A stretch of 64,000 nt of DNA from Wolfiporia cocos (GCA_029448655.1 JACCLO010000003.1:2480001-2544000), one strand, 5' to 3'. Positions 22,075 through 34,819 are shown, numbered from the stretch's first letter. Numbers and translations: made by a program. The notes: a model not told the origin generated them from the letters alone.

Positions 22075-22783
22075 TGTTACGGTTACTTTGAATTTTTCGA
22101 ACGCTGGCATAACTCACCACTGGGTGAATACGATACAGGGACTTGTTGCACAACCAACTGCCCTGGCTACTCGTGACTCTACTGGGCACATCCCCAGTTG
22201 TACTAGTCAATAGGGCTCGTTTCATCTTTGGCAGATCCAACCCTGCCACCGTTTCATGTCTATCGTTTATTAGCTGACAGATGGCGTTCAACCGCCATCA
22301 TTCCTATCTATCGTCTCAGATATATCACTCCATACTTATCAGACGTTTGGGACTATAGCGTAGATAGTATCGGTGACATCTGGGACAGACTTGACCCCTG
22401 AAACCTAACGTAGTATATAACCTCATGTACTTACTGTCGAGGCTCTTCAGCTCGACCTTGTTGTATAAACAAGAAGTCTTATACTCGTTCTCAAACGTAG
22501 GAAACTACGCTCAGTATTTCACACTCGAGCAATCGAACGACTAAGTCCTCGAAGTGCACACTGACTTCTCGGACTTAGGCGAGTCTTATATTCTATCAGA
22601 CTCGCACCTGAACAGATTATATCCTCTAACGCGCATTGGATATTAACCGATCTCCTAAGGACTTCACTTAGGACCTGAAGGCATCTAACGAGTATTTGCC
22701 TTGCATACGGCAACGTGCCTACGTGCAGAAGAACGATCTATATTCGCGACTCGAATATACGAACGGGTATTCGACCCGTAACA
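22075..22783. mobile_element. solo LTR, family copy 2
   Basis: 709 bp, TGTTACGG at one end and CCGTAACA at the other, with an exact 5-bp duplication CCTGT (22070-22074 and 22784-22788). Colinear with 13378-14077. It lies in sequence continuing from the interrupted Helitron-like unit. Confidence 0.88.
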
Positions 22784-22788
22784 CCTGT

Positions 22789-23302
22789 GTCATCCCACAA
22801 CCGCCCGCGCCCTATAGCCTCCTAGCCCTAACTCCCCTACACGCCACCTTTCAGATACCAGAGGGCCCCAAGATGCTTGTGGCTGGTCGAGGGATAGTCC
22901 AAGGGCACTACAGTGTGGCCAAGGTCTCAGGCTAGTAGTCAAGAGGGTAGAGCACGCAGATGGGGAATTGCAAGTAAGGGGGCCTAAGCCCCAGATGCTA
23001 AATTGAGAAGACTGAGGAGTACGCCTCAGATCTTCTAGCTTTTAAGTACAGGAGTAGCGCTGTATCTACCAAGTCCTAAGCTGGCCCTAAAGTGACGTGG
23101 CCTGTGCGCACGCACCTAAACATCAGGGGACTAGACCGCTACATAGAAACCCTGTACCCTAGTCACGTTACATACGGGTTATCTTATCTGCTACTACCCA
23201 AGCACGCGGCGTTATCTATACATCACGTGACTGAATACTTTAAATGCTTTAGCTCGACGCTGAGAGGGGGCATTCACCCATGTCCCGGGATAAACCGTGA
23301 CA
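22789..23302. other. non-coding, no gene seen
   Basis: No recognisable product or repeat boundary. Confidence 0.4.
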
Positions 23303-23900
23303 CATGGGGCACAGATCCCTGTGGTGTGGGGTATTTACATTACAAAAATCCCCATGATGTGAGGCACAAATCCCTGTGGCACGGGGTACAAATCCCCATG
23401 GTGTGGGGTATTTACATTACAAAATCCCCGTGCCACAGGACACAAATCCCCATGGCACAGGGCACAAATCTCCATGATACAGAGCACAAATCCCTGTGGC
23501 ATGGGGCACAAATCCCTGTGGCATTGGGGTGCAAATCCCTGTGGCATGGGATACAAATCCCCGTGCCACAGGACACAAATCCCTGTGGAATGGGCCACAA
23601 ACCCCCATGGAATGGGCCACAAATCCCCGTGGTGTGGGGCACAAATCCCCGTGGTGCGGGGCAGGAACAGTGCACAAAATGCGAGCTAGCAGCGCGCGCG
23701 CCTTTCAGGTGCTGGGCGTGGGAATCCACTGGCCAACTCCGCAGATGGCAGGCGCCCTATCTAATGGGAGGAGGATCAACGACGCGCATGGACACCACGC
23801 AGCAAACGTGCTCACCATGTGCACAAAACACAAGCAACACACGAGCAACATGCTAGCGGCACGCGAGCGCCTACAGTGCAAGCTCCCCTTACTTTATGGA
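23303..23900 (-). mobile_element. Helitron-like unit, left part missing, with minisatellite
   Basis: Contains about 360 bp of the 22-bp array (to about 23665), then the conserved right block (CAGGTGCTGGGCGTGGGAAT and TCTAATGGGAGGAGGATCAA). It ends, on the minus strand, TCCATAAAGTAAGGGG. It directly abuts the CTAG of the next unit. Confidence 0.55.
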
Positions 23901-24073
23901 CTAGCTTAATTACCTGTGGCTTCGCCACAAACGTTATGTCTTAGGAATATATTTTAGTCTCTGCCCGCTCAGCCACTCCTCCACCTCGCTGATGCTCGGT
24001 ATCATTGTCACTTTGCTTGTAGAATCTGTAATCGGCACGCATGCCTTGCAGGCACTGGGTGTGGGAATTCACC
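23901..24073 (-). mobile_element. Helitron-like unit, short and interrupted
   Basis: Starts CTAGCTTAATTACC with a partly decayed hairpin, keeps the GCTCAGCCACTCC block and the GCAGGCACTGGGTGTGGGAA block, and lacks the minisatellite between them. A TIR element has inserted at 24074. Confidence 0.5.
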
Positions 24074-25494
24074 CCCAGTGAAAAGCCGTCATATCCTTAG
24101 TGTATCAGTAAATACTAGTAAATATCAAAAAATATATTGAGATAGCCATTTATATCAGAAGCTGCCAAAAGCTAAATGCCAAGAGTCTGGGGGGTCAGAT
24201 CACCGATGCCAAGACTTTTGTCATACTCATACATACTAGTTAATATATTAAAAATATACTCAACTAATAGAAGTCACGTCTGCACATCTCGAGCAGATGT
24301 CCAGTTACAAAACTGCAAGTCGACATCAAGTCAACAAGTGTCTTGTGGGCAGCAATTTGGACTTCGACTTCATTGCAAGCAGCAAGTCCAAGCACTCATG
24401 TGAGTTGGTCACTCAATTGCATCATAGTACAAGTATTCCTGTCTCAAGTCGTCCGTCTATTTTTCTTATCTCTACCTCATACTTCCACCATCCCCCAAGG
24501 TATATGCAGCTCTGGTAAGGTGATAATAGAGGAGATTGGTTTCTTCATGCAGATCATGGCAAAGGAAACAAGGTTCAGTGAGTATATGCATGGCCAGCAC
24601 TTGTCTCTGATAATTTCCGTCTGTAGATACAGACTGCAGAGGTGCGTACATCCCCCATTCTTGCATGTGCCTCAAGATGACGCTTCTTCTTTATCCGCTT
24701 CGCCGCCTGCTTGGCGAGGCACGTTTAAGCATGTGCTCGCACTTCCACAAGGGGGCATGCTCAACTTCACGGTCACCTCACCCACTCCCTTTCCAAAATG
24801 CACGGAACGTCGAGAATGTGCGCTTTCTTTCCAATAGCACACCAGGCTTCCCGCCACGCCCACCATTTCCGCCTTGGTGTGCTATTGACTCCGATCAATG
24901 CGCAACTCTGATCGCACCATCACGCGCCGAGCGCGTCGACTTCCAACATATGTGCACCATTTTTTTAAGTGAGTCACATACTTTCCAGAGTGATGAACTC
25001 GAGTAGATCCTGATATACACATAGGTTCGCCCTGATGGATTTGCGAATTCTCTTCGATGTGCTCAAGTGCTCTGAGGATGGGTTTGTATATTTTCTGGTA
25101 CGGTGCAAAACGTGGATGCAGATGGTTTCGCATATCCTCTGATAGACTCAGAAGATGGGATTTGGTGGATTTTGGTATTTTCTGGTAGCTGTTGATAGAT
25201 TAAAGCAATTAGAAAATGAGGTCTGATATGGACGAGTATGCTCTGATTGAGTGAGCCTCTGCATACTGGTATGTTCGAGTATCTTGGGATAGTCACTACA
25301 TTTTCTGTCGAGTATTTTCTGGTAATAAGTAGCATATTGGAATGCTATCCTGCTAGCTTGCGGTACGTTACAGTGGCTTCTAGTATACTACCGGGCACCT
25401 AGAAAAATAGTGAATTCTATGAAGAGTCCAACTTTAGTATCAGATCATATCGGGTAGCTACTGATAGGATCCGATACGAGGTACGTTCACTGGG
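24074..25494 (-). mobile_element. TIR element with 7-bp target duplication, copy 2 (inverted)
   Basis: 1421 bp, inverted relative to 8574-9798, with ends CCCAGTGAA / TTCACTGGG. Flanked by exact 7-bp duplications ATTCACC (24067-24073 and 25495-25501). It contains the same LTR-derived segment (start at about 24948 on the minus strand). Two copies with independent 7-bp duplications establish the target size. Confidence 0.82.
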
Positions 25495-25501
25495 ATTCAC
25501 C

Positions 25502-26113
25502 CCTGTGGCATTGGGGTGCAAATACCTGTGGCACAGGGTACAAACCCCTGTGGTGTGGAGTATTTATATTACAAAATCCCCATGCCACAGGACACAAATC
25601 CCTGTGGCATGGGGCACGAATCCCCATGGCATGGGGCACAAACCCCCATGGCATGGGCCAAAAATCCCCATGGTGTAGGGCACAAATCCCTGTGGCACAG
25701 GGTACAAATCCTCGTGGTGTGGGGTATTTACATTACAAAATCCCCGTGCCACAGGACACAAATCCCTGTGGCATGGGCCACAAACCCCCATGGAATGGGC
25801 CACGAATCCCCGTGGCGGGGCACAAATCCCCATGGTGTGGGGCACAAATTCCCCGTGGCATGGGGCACAAATCCCCGTGGTGTGGGGCAGGAACAGCGTG
25901 CAAAATGCAAGCTAGCAGCGCGCGTGCCTTTCAGGCACCGGGCGTGGGAATCCACAGGCCAACTCCGCGGATGGCAGGCACCCTATCTAATGGGAGGAGG
26001 ATCAACGACGCACATGGATGCCACGCGGCAAACATGCTCGCCATGTGCGCAAAACGCGAGCGACACGCTAGCTGCACGCGAGCGCCTACGGCGCGAGCTC
26101 CCATTATAGTTCA
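25502..26113 (-). mobile_element. Helitron-like unit with minisatellite, right-hand end
   Basis: About 390 bp of 22-bp units (to about 25890) are followed by the conserved block GCACCGGGCGTGGGAATCCA and TCTAATGGGAGGAGGATCAA, ending CTCCCATTATAG. The minus-strand start is close to the other copies, but TC is replaced by AC. Confidence 0.5.
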
Positions 26114-27289
26114 GATTTTGTGTGGTGTACGGGAAGACAGCCATAGTCAGATGATGAAGGTATTATCAGATACCAACTCTGGAACCATCTTTTGGGGACC
26201 GGCAACCCCGCCAAGAGTCTTGTCCACGGGTGCTGATCCAAATGTCATTGGACATTGAATCACTTGCCTAGATAAGCAATCGTAGCGCCCAGACCGCGAT
26301 TGCGCCGCCACCGCCACTGGTATCGGCGTACCCATAGCATCATAGATAGTTACTTCTGGTGCACAGCAGCAAACATTACATTACAATTTACTTGCTGGAA
26401 TACCAAGACCTGTCTGTCTAAGCTATCAAACTAGTCCAAATCACTATCCATACTCTGGGTATCAAGACTGTCAGTGCAATCACTCTCGGAATCGGAAGGG
26501 CGGCAAGAAGTGGAATGCACGGATTCACCGGCTACGCGCTCTGGTTCTGGCTTCGAATTGTAGCGACAGACTGCTACTTTGAGTACATCTAATCTTTCTG
26601 CCTTCAGCTTGAGATTCTTCCGAGCAGGTATGAGGTTGTCTCGACGCGATCCGACGCGATCCGACGCGTAGCGTCACGTGCTTGTCCGCCCTATATAGGA
26701 AGCTTATCATAGCCACTCTGTCCCGTTCAAAATGATTTCATAGCTTGCAAGCTGTGCAAGATCGCCAACAGGGATTTTTTATTGGTATCATAAGCATGTG
26801 TACCATCATACTGTGAAGTAATGAGGGACGATGTTTGTTGGAACGTCGACAATCTACAATATAATTGCTGCTTTCCTACAACCATGTAATTGTATCTCCT
26901 TCTTGAGTTCAGATTTTGACCCTTCAGCAACAGTCATCAAGGTTCATTCAGCTAGCATTCTAAAAATCGTTCGGGACAGATTTTCTGTAAGCATTCACAT
27001 CATCTCAAAACAGCTTGCTCAATAATGAGATCTCGGAAATGGAATTATTTATTCAAAATCTGTTCCGAACAATTTATTCAAATTTCGATTCTGGGCAAGT
27101 CTTTCCGCCAACATGTTTCATGAATCTTTTTGTACAGTGAGCTATTAGCTATGACCACCGTCCCCTCTGTGCTCCCAGCTGCTTTAGGTATGCCGTTGAT
27201 GGGGACGTCCGGCATTTGACCGCGGCGCATCACTGGCGCTAGCTAGCCGGAAATTGCCGCCCCCCCTACGGTTGCCGGTCCCCACATCT
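26114..27289. other. non-coding, no confident gene
   Basis: A minus-strand frame near 26147-26335 (YDCLSRQVIQCPMTFGSAP) could be a decayed protein fragment but I cannot name it. The rest is AT-rich. Confidence 0.35.
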
Positions 27290-27387
27290 TTTGACTTTGA
27301 ACACCAGCCTTCGCGCTCGCGCTCTGTAATCAGCCCTTCGCCATGAATGGCGAGACGCTCATTTCAGTCCCGATGGTCATATGCTCT

Positions 27388-27890
27388 TTTTCTGTCTGCT
27401 TCTCCCTTCGCGCGTCCCGACGACGGTCGCGTTGGATGTCACGGCGGAGCGCGACGGGAAGCTAAGTCTGTCGCGCACCTGACGGGGCTCCATCGGCAGC
27501 TTGTTCCCGTCGCTTCCGCCTGGCCCTTGCTGAGCGCTGAGCGGCAAGCACGGCATGGGACAGATCTGTGCGCATGTGGGACGGACGGTGGCAAATTTGG
27601 CGCAACGCTCAGGGGACACATTGGCCCCGTCTATCGGCTAATGCGGAGCGCGTACTCGAGGATGCTTGTTAGTGAGAGTAAGGGTAGTATCGTGGAGGTG
27701 CCGCAATTGTTGTCGGTGGCGCGGGCTAATGTGGCTGATTTTGTAAGGCAGAGATAGACTTGGGACATCAAGACGTATAGGCTCAAGATGGACTTTCCGG
27801 CCATACAGATGAGGTCCGTATGTAAAATGTAACGGACAAAGCCCTCGGCGGTAAGTATTACCGCATCGTCAAAATGTCAGTCTGTCATGA
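27388..27890 (+). pseudogene. notchless/NLE1-like WD40 gene relic, copy B
   Basis: The best preserved of three. One frame reads GGKFGATLRGHIGPVYRLM, then SRMLVSESKG. After a non-coding gap comes WDIKTYRLKMDFPAIQM. This is the blade order at the C-terminus of NLE1/notchless, a 60S ribosome assembly factor. Missing residues, stops and absent upstream domains make it non-functional. The assignment is from memory of the family's conserved C-terminus. Confidence 0.5.
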
Positions 27891-29618
27891 CGTCGGGGGT
27901 AGTCCGTACTGAATAGCTTCCATACTTCTGGATGACAGCATTGAGCTAGGTGCTGGCGCCTCCTCATGTGGTCGTATTTTGTTCTCCTATTACCCTTTTT
28001 CCTGTAACATCGGCAGACTAATCGATTTTCGATGGATTTTGAGCTCCTACTCTCATGTGCGAGCTGATTCAGTGTCTATTGCGGCGCACTCGCTGATCAG
28101 TGACTGGGTGAGTCTTGACCATAAACGCCGAATGCATTACTCGGTATGTCTCCTCTCCGTTGGTGCATGGTTCTAGCTGCATCTCAGCCGCATGGACAGT
28201 GGTGATTAGATGCGGTGCCGGATCCCGATCCGAGGGCGTCTCAGTACACTAGTGGCATTCAACTGTCTGAAAAAAATTTGAGTATGCGCGCCTTTACTGA
28301 CGATATCTAGCAAATTCTAGGTGATATCCCCTCTCTTCAGAGACAACATCTGAACATCAAGGTATACAGTGTGATAGGCAGCGCAGCCTGTAGCAAGAAG
28401 GGAACTGTTTATGTAAAGGAAGTCATGCATTTACGGACTCGGCCCGATCAAGCGCCACCGACAGAGCGTCCAGTCTCGATGCAGCGCTACGATCGGTCGG
28501 TGTCATGCTATAATTCGCCACAAAAAGCTGATTCAATACTGATTCCTCTCGGATCCTGATAGAGCGTCACCTTGATTGAAACGCAGTTCAGCGGCATCGT
28601 ACTAGTGCCACAAAACAGACTTTGATTTTCCGAATCAGAGACGTTTAGCATTGCTCGTGTATGATGCAGAGATTAACGGATGTGTTAGTCTGCGGTATCT
28701 CAAGAGCATCTCTGCTACTCGACATCCGATGCGACTCAGTGACTGTTGACGAACATAACGAATCCGTGCTTCGCGGAGTATCTTCCGCTAATTGACAGCA
28801 ATATAATGCCTACATCATGCAAATGCTCTGCATCAAATCGCCGACGAAAGATCCGGTTCGTGGCGTTACACTAGGACAGTCACTGACGAATCTACTCTCG
28901 ACAGTAGACCACTGGAACTTCATGGCATTGTAGCTTCACGGACAAAGCATTATCTGCATGCCGTAGTGATCAAGATGTTCGGGGTCTCATGAAAATCGGT
29001 ACATCTAATCGCCCATATACTGGAGGATGCAATTCTACCTGTGCACTGGATGAAGGCCTCAAGTATGATCCGCGGAAAGTGATCCGAGTATGCTGTCATA
29101 AGCAGCGCTGTCCTAACCATATTTTGCTCTAGTCTACAGCAACTGACAAAAATATAGCAGTTGCAGTGAGTATTTTGGGCAATGCAATAGACACTATACC
29201 GATACTCAGGGAGAAGCATAGCCCTCGAGCACAGTAACCCTCCGCCGTCTCGTCGTCGACGACCTTTCTCGAGATTTATGTACTCACTGCATCTCACTTG
29301 TACTAGGATTTTGGAGAGTTCGCTTTTCGGGATGCATGAGGTTTATTCACTAAATGCCTATTCTATATCACGAACGGGCTGAATATTTGCCCGCAGAATC
29401 AGCTCAGAACATCTGTGTAACAATTCAAATTGTTCACATCCGGTCGCTGCCGCGACGAAACGGCCGATAACTCAGGATCTGCGGACTAGCAAGATGAAGC
29501 TCTATGTGCCACAGAGCTAGACCTCTCTTGCTACATCTCATGACCAGCACCCAAGGTATAGACGGCTATTCATCCCGATGGACTGTATGGAACGGGATTT
29601 GAAGCGACGGAGAAGTGG

Positions 29619-29625
29619 TATAAAA
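29619..29625 (+). promoter_or_regulatory. TATA box of glycopeptide gene 1
   Basis: TATAAAA about 95 nt upstream of the chosen ATG. The same box is conserved before the paralogue at 34718. Confidence 0.6.
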
Positions 29626-29720
29626 ACACATTCAGGATGACCTTGCTCCCCACACTGCAGAGCTACTACATTACCAAACTGCTATCGTCGTCACCACCAC
29701 CGCTATATCGACTATTCAAG

Positions 29721-30642
29721 ATGTTCTTCAAGCTGACTGTCACAATGGTTGCTATTGCCGCCGCTCTCGTCCCAGCCAGAGCTGAGACCCACACCGTCAC
29801 TTTCACCAACAAGTATGTCTTCAGTCCAACTTGTTGTGATATTATCTAACGGTTATATGAACGCTATGCAGCTGTGGATATGGGACGGTCAGTGATCGCA
29901 CATCCTTGCAGGCGGCTGAGGCTTCTGCTGATCCTATTACCAGCCGTATTTGAGAGCCCAGAATGGCGACGTGCTCTCGACCGGTGGTGCATATACTATC
30001 GATGGGGCTCTCATAGGAGCCATTGCGTACGCATTTTTAATTTCGTATCATCACCCGATAATTGACGGATGCCGTGGCGCACAGCTATCTTCAGACTGGT
30101 AATTGAATGTCATCATGATTTCATTCTTCATCATTACTAACATGAAGGCATATTATCACCAGGCGACTGTGGTGCAAATGGAGAAAACTGTATCATCGTG
30201 GAGACAACTCTCGAGAATGGCTACAGTAGCACTGATCTTTCCCTCATTCCTCCGTACGTACACCAAGCAACTTCTCTGTACGCACCCGCTCAGCGTAAAA
30301 CATAGGCACGCATTTCAAGTCACGACCGGATTCGGGTAAGGTAGCTACTTCGGGAAACTCGGATAGTCTACTAATGAATTTTAGTTATTATAATGGATGC
30401 GATGATGCTGGAGCTGATTGTAGGTCCTTGGAGTGTGTTCGCATGCGTTGCTTGACTGATGCTCCATTCCCATTTCAGGCACTTCTGCGGACTGCACCGA
30501 TGCGTTCCACGAATCGGACCAAACCTGGGTTCAAGTTCCCTGCTCTGTCGACAATGTAAGTGCATTTCAGTTCATCTGGCACTGCTGAGCTGACAACATC
30601 GTGCTCCTGCAGTGTGATCTCGCTATTACCTTCTGCGATTGA
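29721..30642 (+). CDS. small secreted Cys-rich 'glycopeptide' family protein, paralogue 1
   Basis: Nine exons (29721-29812, 29872-29887, 29944-30026, 30085-30098, 30163-30253, 30306-30335, 30385-30419, 30479-30555, 30613-30642) splice in frame to 155 aa. Residues 1-21 form a signal peptide (MFFKLTVTMVAIAAALVPARA). The mature part has ETHTVTFTNNCGYGTPYL, STGGAY, AIAYLQTGDCG, ENCIIVETTLENG, SLIPPHAF, GFGYYNGCDDAGADC and a terminal DLAITFCD. These are the conserved blocks of a basidiomycete secreted family often labelled glycopeptide, with paired cysteines. Function is not established; apoplastic or wall proteins of this type are often effectors or development-linked. An in-frame ATG upstream (29637) exists, but the TATA spacing and signal peptide favour 29721. 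A tandem paralogue lies 5.1 kb downstream. Confidence 0.87.
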
Positions 30643-30843
30643 GAACCCGAGTAGTGGCTAGTGAAGGCCCTCATAGTTATGAATATGTCTGATTTTGTGT
30701 GCTATTGAGCCGATTATATAGATCATTTGTTTCTGGATCTGGCAACTGGCGAAGTGTTTGTACCACCTATGGGCACCGGCCCAAGGAACGCATCATAGTG
30801 AAAGTATCAGCAATCGATCTTGGTCACAATGTGTTTGGTAGCA

Positions 30844-32529
30844 GCGTGTCCTACAGCGAGACCTGTATGGTGGGTAGTACAAAGCGCTGTTGTTGCACGG
30901 CTGATTAGGACTTGAAGTTGAATACTGAATGTAATTACCGGCACTACTAGGCAGCGATGGCGGTGGCGGGGCTCAACGTGCGCAACATGAGTGTCAAGCA
31001 TCTCAAGAAACGCGTACGGGGAACGATGTAGACAAGTACGTGTGACTTCACGTACCAAAACCGTGTGTCGGGGTGAGTAGGGCTATGGGCGGTGTGGGTT
31101 GGTACAGCGATCATGGGAAGCCTGTGGCACATTTAAAGCCACCGTTGCTGGACAAAAAAATATATGCGCACGGCAAAGAATGCCCAAGGGAATGCAGCAG
31201 CGGGCGCTATCCAGTGTTTCCTGTATGCTTAACGGCAGTAGAGTTAATCATGGATTAGTAGGACATGTGGAGGGAGAAAGAAATCGACGCACTGCGTACG
31301 CAGCGAGCAAGCAGAGCTGCAAGTAAAGACCGCAATGTGTGGCGCTAAGAGGGAAGGAAAAAGAGAGAAGAGAGTGTGTGTGTGGCGGACGCGTCAACTT
31401 CGAGAGGACACCATATGGATTGAAGGAGAAAGAAGATTGAGCGTGTCAACAGTGACAAAAGCCAGCCTTTACTATGAACAAGATTCAAGCGCCGATCAAA
31501 AATATGACAGACTACAAAGTATGACGAAAGGTATTTCCCAATCAAGTAAGAGACTTACTAAATCGGATGGGAGCCGCGTCATGCTCAGATACCCGGACGC
31601 ATCCCACACTACGCGCGCCCAGCTTCATGCACTTTAGCAGGAGCACCTGTACTCGAATGGGTGCCGTCATAGATCTAGACATCCTCCTTGCTTCAAAGCC
31701 ATTCGATCCTTACGGTAGTTGTAACTGATCTGTTGTACATGAATTTCCACGAGCTTCCGTTTTACATGCTCTTTGAGGGATTGTGCATATTCAAACTGAG
31801 TAAAGCCGTGCGTCTTGTAACTGCCATTGGTAAGGCTCCTATGCTCGTTGGTCCTGCAGTGAATATGTCCATCCTCTTTAACCCTGCAATTAATATATCC
31901 GTGCTCTTTGACCCTGCAAATAAAACTTCTCATTGATCCTGAAAATAATTTTTCCATCCTCGTTGATCCTGCCATTGCCCCGCGCGTAGTATCTACTCAT
32001 ATATACATATATTTACTGAACTCGTGATTACAATAGTTAACGGACTAGATATGAGGGTTGGCGTTTTGCCGATGCAGGTCGAGGTCAAGGGTCAAGAAGT
32101 CTGACCCGATCAAGCACATTACTGCCCAGGTCAAACCGGGGTCAAGCCCAACCCTAGAACAAACTGAGTATGAGGCGAGGTATGCTGGGCGCTCTTGGCC
32201 AAGTTCTCACCTCAAGTCACGAATGCGAACGTTCTTGACAAACACACCTGATTTCAATCCAGTAGAACGTAGAGACTTGGCGTAAATACATATGGGACCC
32301 GAGATCTGGCGGGACGCATGGAATGGATACATCTCTATCATGGGAGCTAATACATCTGTAAGTTATCATCGCATATTGTGACGTACCCCCTCTGAATTTT
32401 CCAGAAATTCAACAGCGCAACGACTAACGTCTTCATTTAAGGATTGCACCATGCGAACAAACCGCTTTAAACTCACGCCGAGCGGCCATACGACAGGTGC
32501 AATTGCCACTAGAAATTTGTGCCTGAACC
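30844..32529. other. non-coding spacer between the duplication copies
   Basis: No recognisable gene. It includes a degenerate tandem repeat near 31.9 kb. From about 32341 there is a repeat shared with 19086-19215. Confidence 0.45.
31830..31970. repeat. degenerate tandem repeat, about 31-33-bp unit
   Basis: Four diverged copies of a phrase of the type ATCCTCTTTGACCCTGCAAT plus AATATATCC. Non-coding. Confidence 0.6.
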
Positions 32530-32619
32530 ATCTATTCACTTCAGACACCAGTCCTCGCCCTCGCGCGCTGTAATCAGCCCATCGCCATGAATAGCGAGAC
32601 GCTCATTTTGGGCTCGATA

Positions 32620-33040
32620 ACAATTTGCTCTATTTATGTCCCCTTTCCCCTTCGCGCGGCCCAACGATGGCCGCGTTTGATGTCACGGCGGAGTCGCGCA
32701 CCTGGCGGGGCACCAGCGGAAGGTTGCTCCCGTCGCTTCCGGCACAACGGGTGCGGGCCGGTGAGCACGACATGGGACAGCTCTATGCGCATGTGGGACT
32801 GGCGGGAGCAGGTTTGTCACGACGCCCAGGGGACACATTTGTCTCGTCTATCGGCTAATGTGGGGCGCGTATTCGAGTATACTTGCAAGTGTGAGTAAGT
32901 TTAGTATCGTTAAGGTGCCTCAATTGCATTGAGTGGTGAGAGCTGATGTGGCTGATGTTGCGAGGAAGAGGCAGATCTGTATAACGGACAAAGCTGTCCC
33001 CACTGAGTACCTGAGTATTACCGCATCGTCAAAACGTCGG
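32620..33040 (+). pseudogene. notchless/NLE1-like WD40 gene relic, copy C
   Basis: Shares SSMRMWDW, then a frame change, then GHI/VYRLMWGAYS-type pieces with copies A and B, but is shorter and has lost the KTYRLKMD blade. Non-functional. Confidence 0.42.
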
Positions 33041-34717
33041 TCTGTTATGACGTCGGGGGTAGTCCGCACTGAATAGCTTCCCTCCTTCTAAAGCATTGAG
33101 CTAGATGCTGGCGCTTCCTCATATGGTCGTATTTTGTTCTCCCATCCCCCCTTTTCTGTAACATCGGCAGCCGAACCCTTTTCTCGATGGACTTCGAATT
33201 CCTACTCCCAAGGGCAAGCTGATAGAGCGTCTCTTGCGGCGCACTCGCTCAGATCAGCAAGACTGGGTGAGTCTTGACCATAAACGCCGAATGCATTACT
33301 CGGTATGTCGGTGCATGGTTCTAGCTGCATCTCAGCCGCATAGCAGCGGTGATCCGACACACTGCCGAATCCTGATCCGAGCGTCTCAGTACATTGTAAT
33401 GCACTAGTGGCGTTCAATCGTCTATAAGACAATCTGAGTATGATGCGCGTCCTTACTGACGATATCTAGCAAATTCTAGGTGAAATCTCCTCTCCTCAGA
33501 GACAACATCTGAACATCAAGGTATACGGTGTGATAGGCAGCACAGCCAGTAGCAAGGAGGGAGCTGTTGAGAGGAAGTCATGCACGAACGGAACCGGCCC
33601 CGGTTAAGCGCCACTGACAGCCTAGCGCCCAGTCGGAATCAACACTCCTACTCCTCGGATTCCGATAGAGCGTCACTTTGATTAAAGCGGCACCATACGT
33701 GTGCCACAGAATGCACCAGTCTCTTCCTTCCAAATTCAAGATGTTGAGCACTGCCCGCATGTGAGACAGAGACCGAAGAATGCGTTATTCTGCGGCATCT
33801 TGAGGGTATCTCTGCTACTCGACATCGAACGCGACTGCTGGCCAACATAAAGGTCCGGTGCTTTGCGGAGTATCTTCCGCTAATTGACAGAAATGTAGTG
33901 CGTATGCTCCATATCACATCACCGACGAAAGATCCGGTGCGTGGCGTTACAGTAGGACGGTCAATGAGATAATCTGACCTCGGAAGATACTCTCGACAGC
34001 AAACCACTAGAACTTCATGACATCGTAACTTCATGGACAAAGCATTATCTACATGCCGCAGTGATCAAAATATTCGGGGTATTATGAAGACTGGTGCATC
34101 TGGTCATCCATATACTTGAGGATGTAAGTCAAGTCTGTGCACTGAATGAAGGTTCCAAATATGATCCGCGGAAATTGATCCGAACGTACTGTCATATGCA
34201 GCGCTATCCTAACCATATTTCAGCCCACCAGTATACAGCAGCTGACATCAATATAGCAGCTGCAACGAGTTCTTTGGGAAACTCAATAGAAGTTGTACCG
34301 ATACTCAGGGAAAAGCATAGCCCTCGGGCACAGTATCCCTCTGCCGTTTCGTCATCGGCGACCTTTCTCGAGGTTCATGTACTTACTACCTTTTACCTGT
34401 ACCAGATTTTGGAGAGTTCGCTTTTCGGGATGCAGGAGGTTTGTTCAAAAGACGGCTAATTAAGGTCATAAATGGGCTGAATATGTGTCCGCAGAGTCAA
34501 CTCAGAACATCTGTGTAACAATTCAGATTGTTCACATCCGGTCGCGCCCACGACGAAACGGCCGATAACTCAGGATCTGCGGACTAGCAAGATGAGGCTC
34601 TATGTGCCACAGAGCTAGACCTTTCTTGCTATATCTCATGACCAGCATTCCAAGGTATAGACGGCTATTCATCCCGATGGACTGTATGGAACGGGATTTG
34701 AAGCGACGGAGAAGTAG

Positions 34718-34724
34718 TATAAAA
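34718..34724 (+). promoter_or_regulatory. TATA box of glycopeptide gene 2
   Basis: TATAAAA about 96 nt upstream of the ATG, in the same context as in paralogue 1. Confidence 0.6.
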
Positions 34725-34819
34725 ACACATTCAGGATGCCCTTACTCCCCACACTGCAGAGCTACTACATCTCCAAGCTGCTATCGTCGTCACCACCACC
34801 GCTATATCGACTATTCAAG

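Larger units (their letters stand above)
27290..30843. repeat. segmental duplication, copy 1
   Basis: Matches 32530-35922 in the same orientation with an offset of about 5.1-5.2 kb. It contains an NLE1-like relic, a non-coding middle and a complete glycopeptide gene with its promoter. Identity varies strongly along the length and is highest over the 3' half of the glycopeptide gene. Confidence 0.8.

Noticed and set aside
20284..25890. Repeat arrays as a CRISPR locus
   Set aside because: Repeats are contiguous without unique spacers, and the host is clearly a eukaryote.
26147..26335. Fragment YDCLSRQVIQCPMTF as a named transposase relic
   Set aside because: I could not match it to a family with any confidence.
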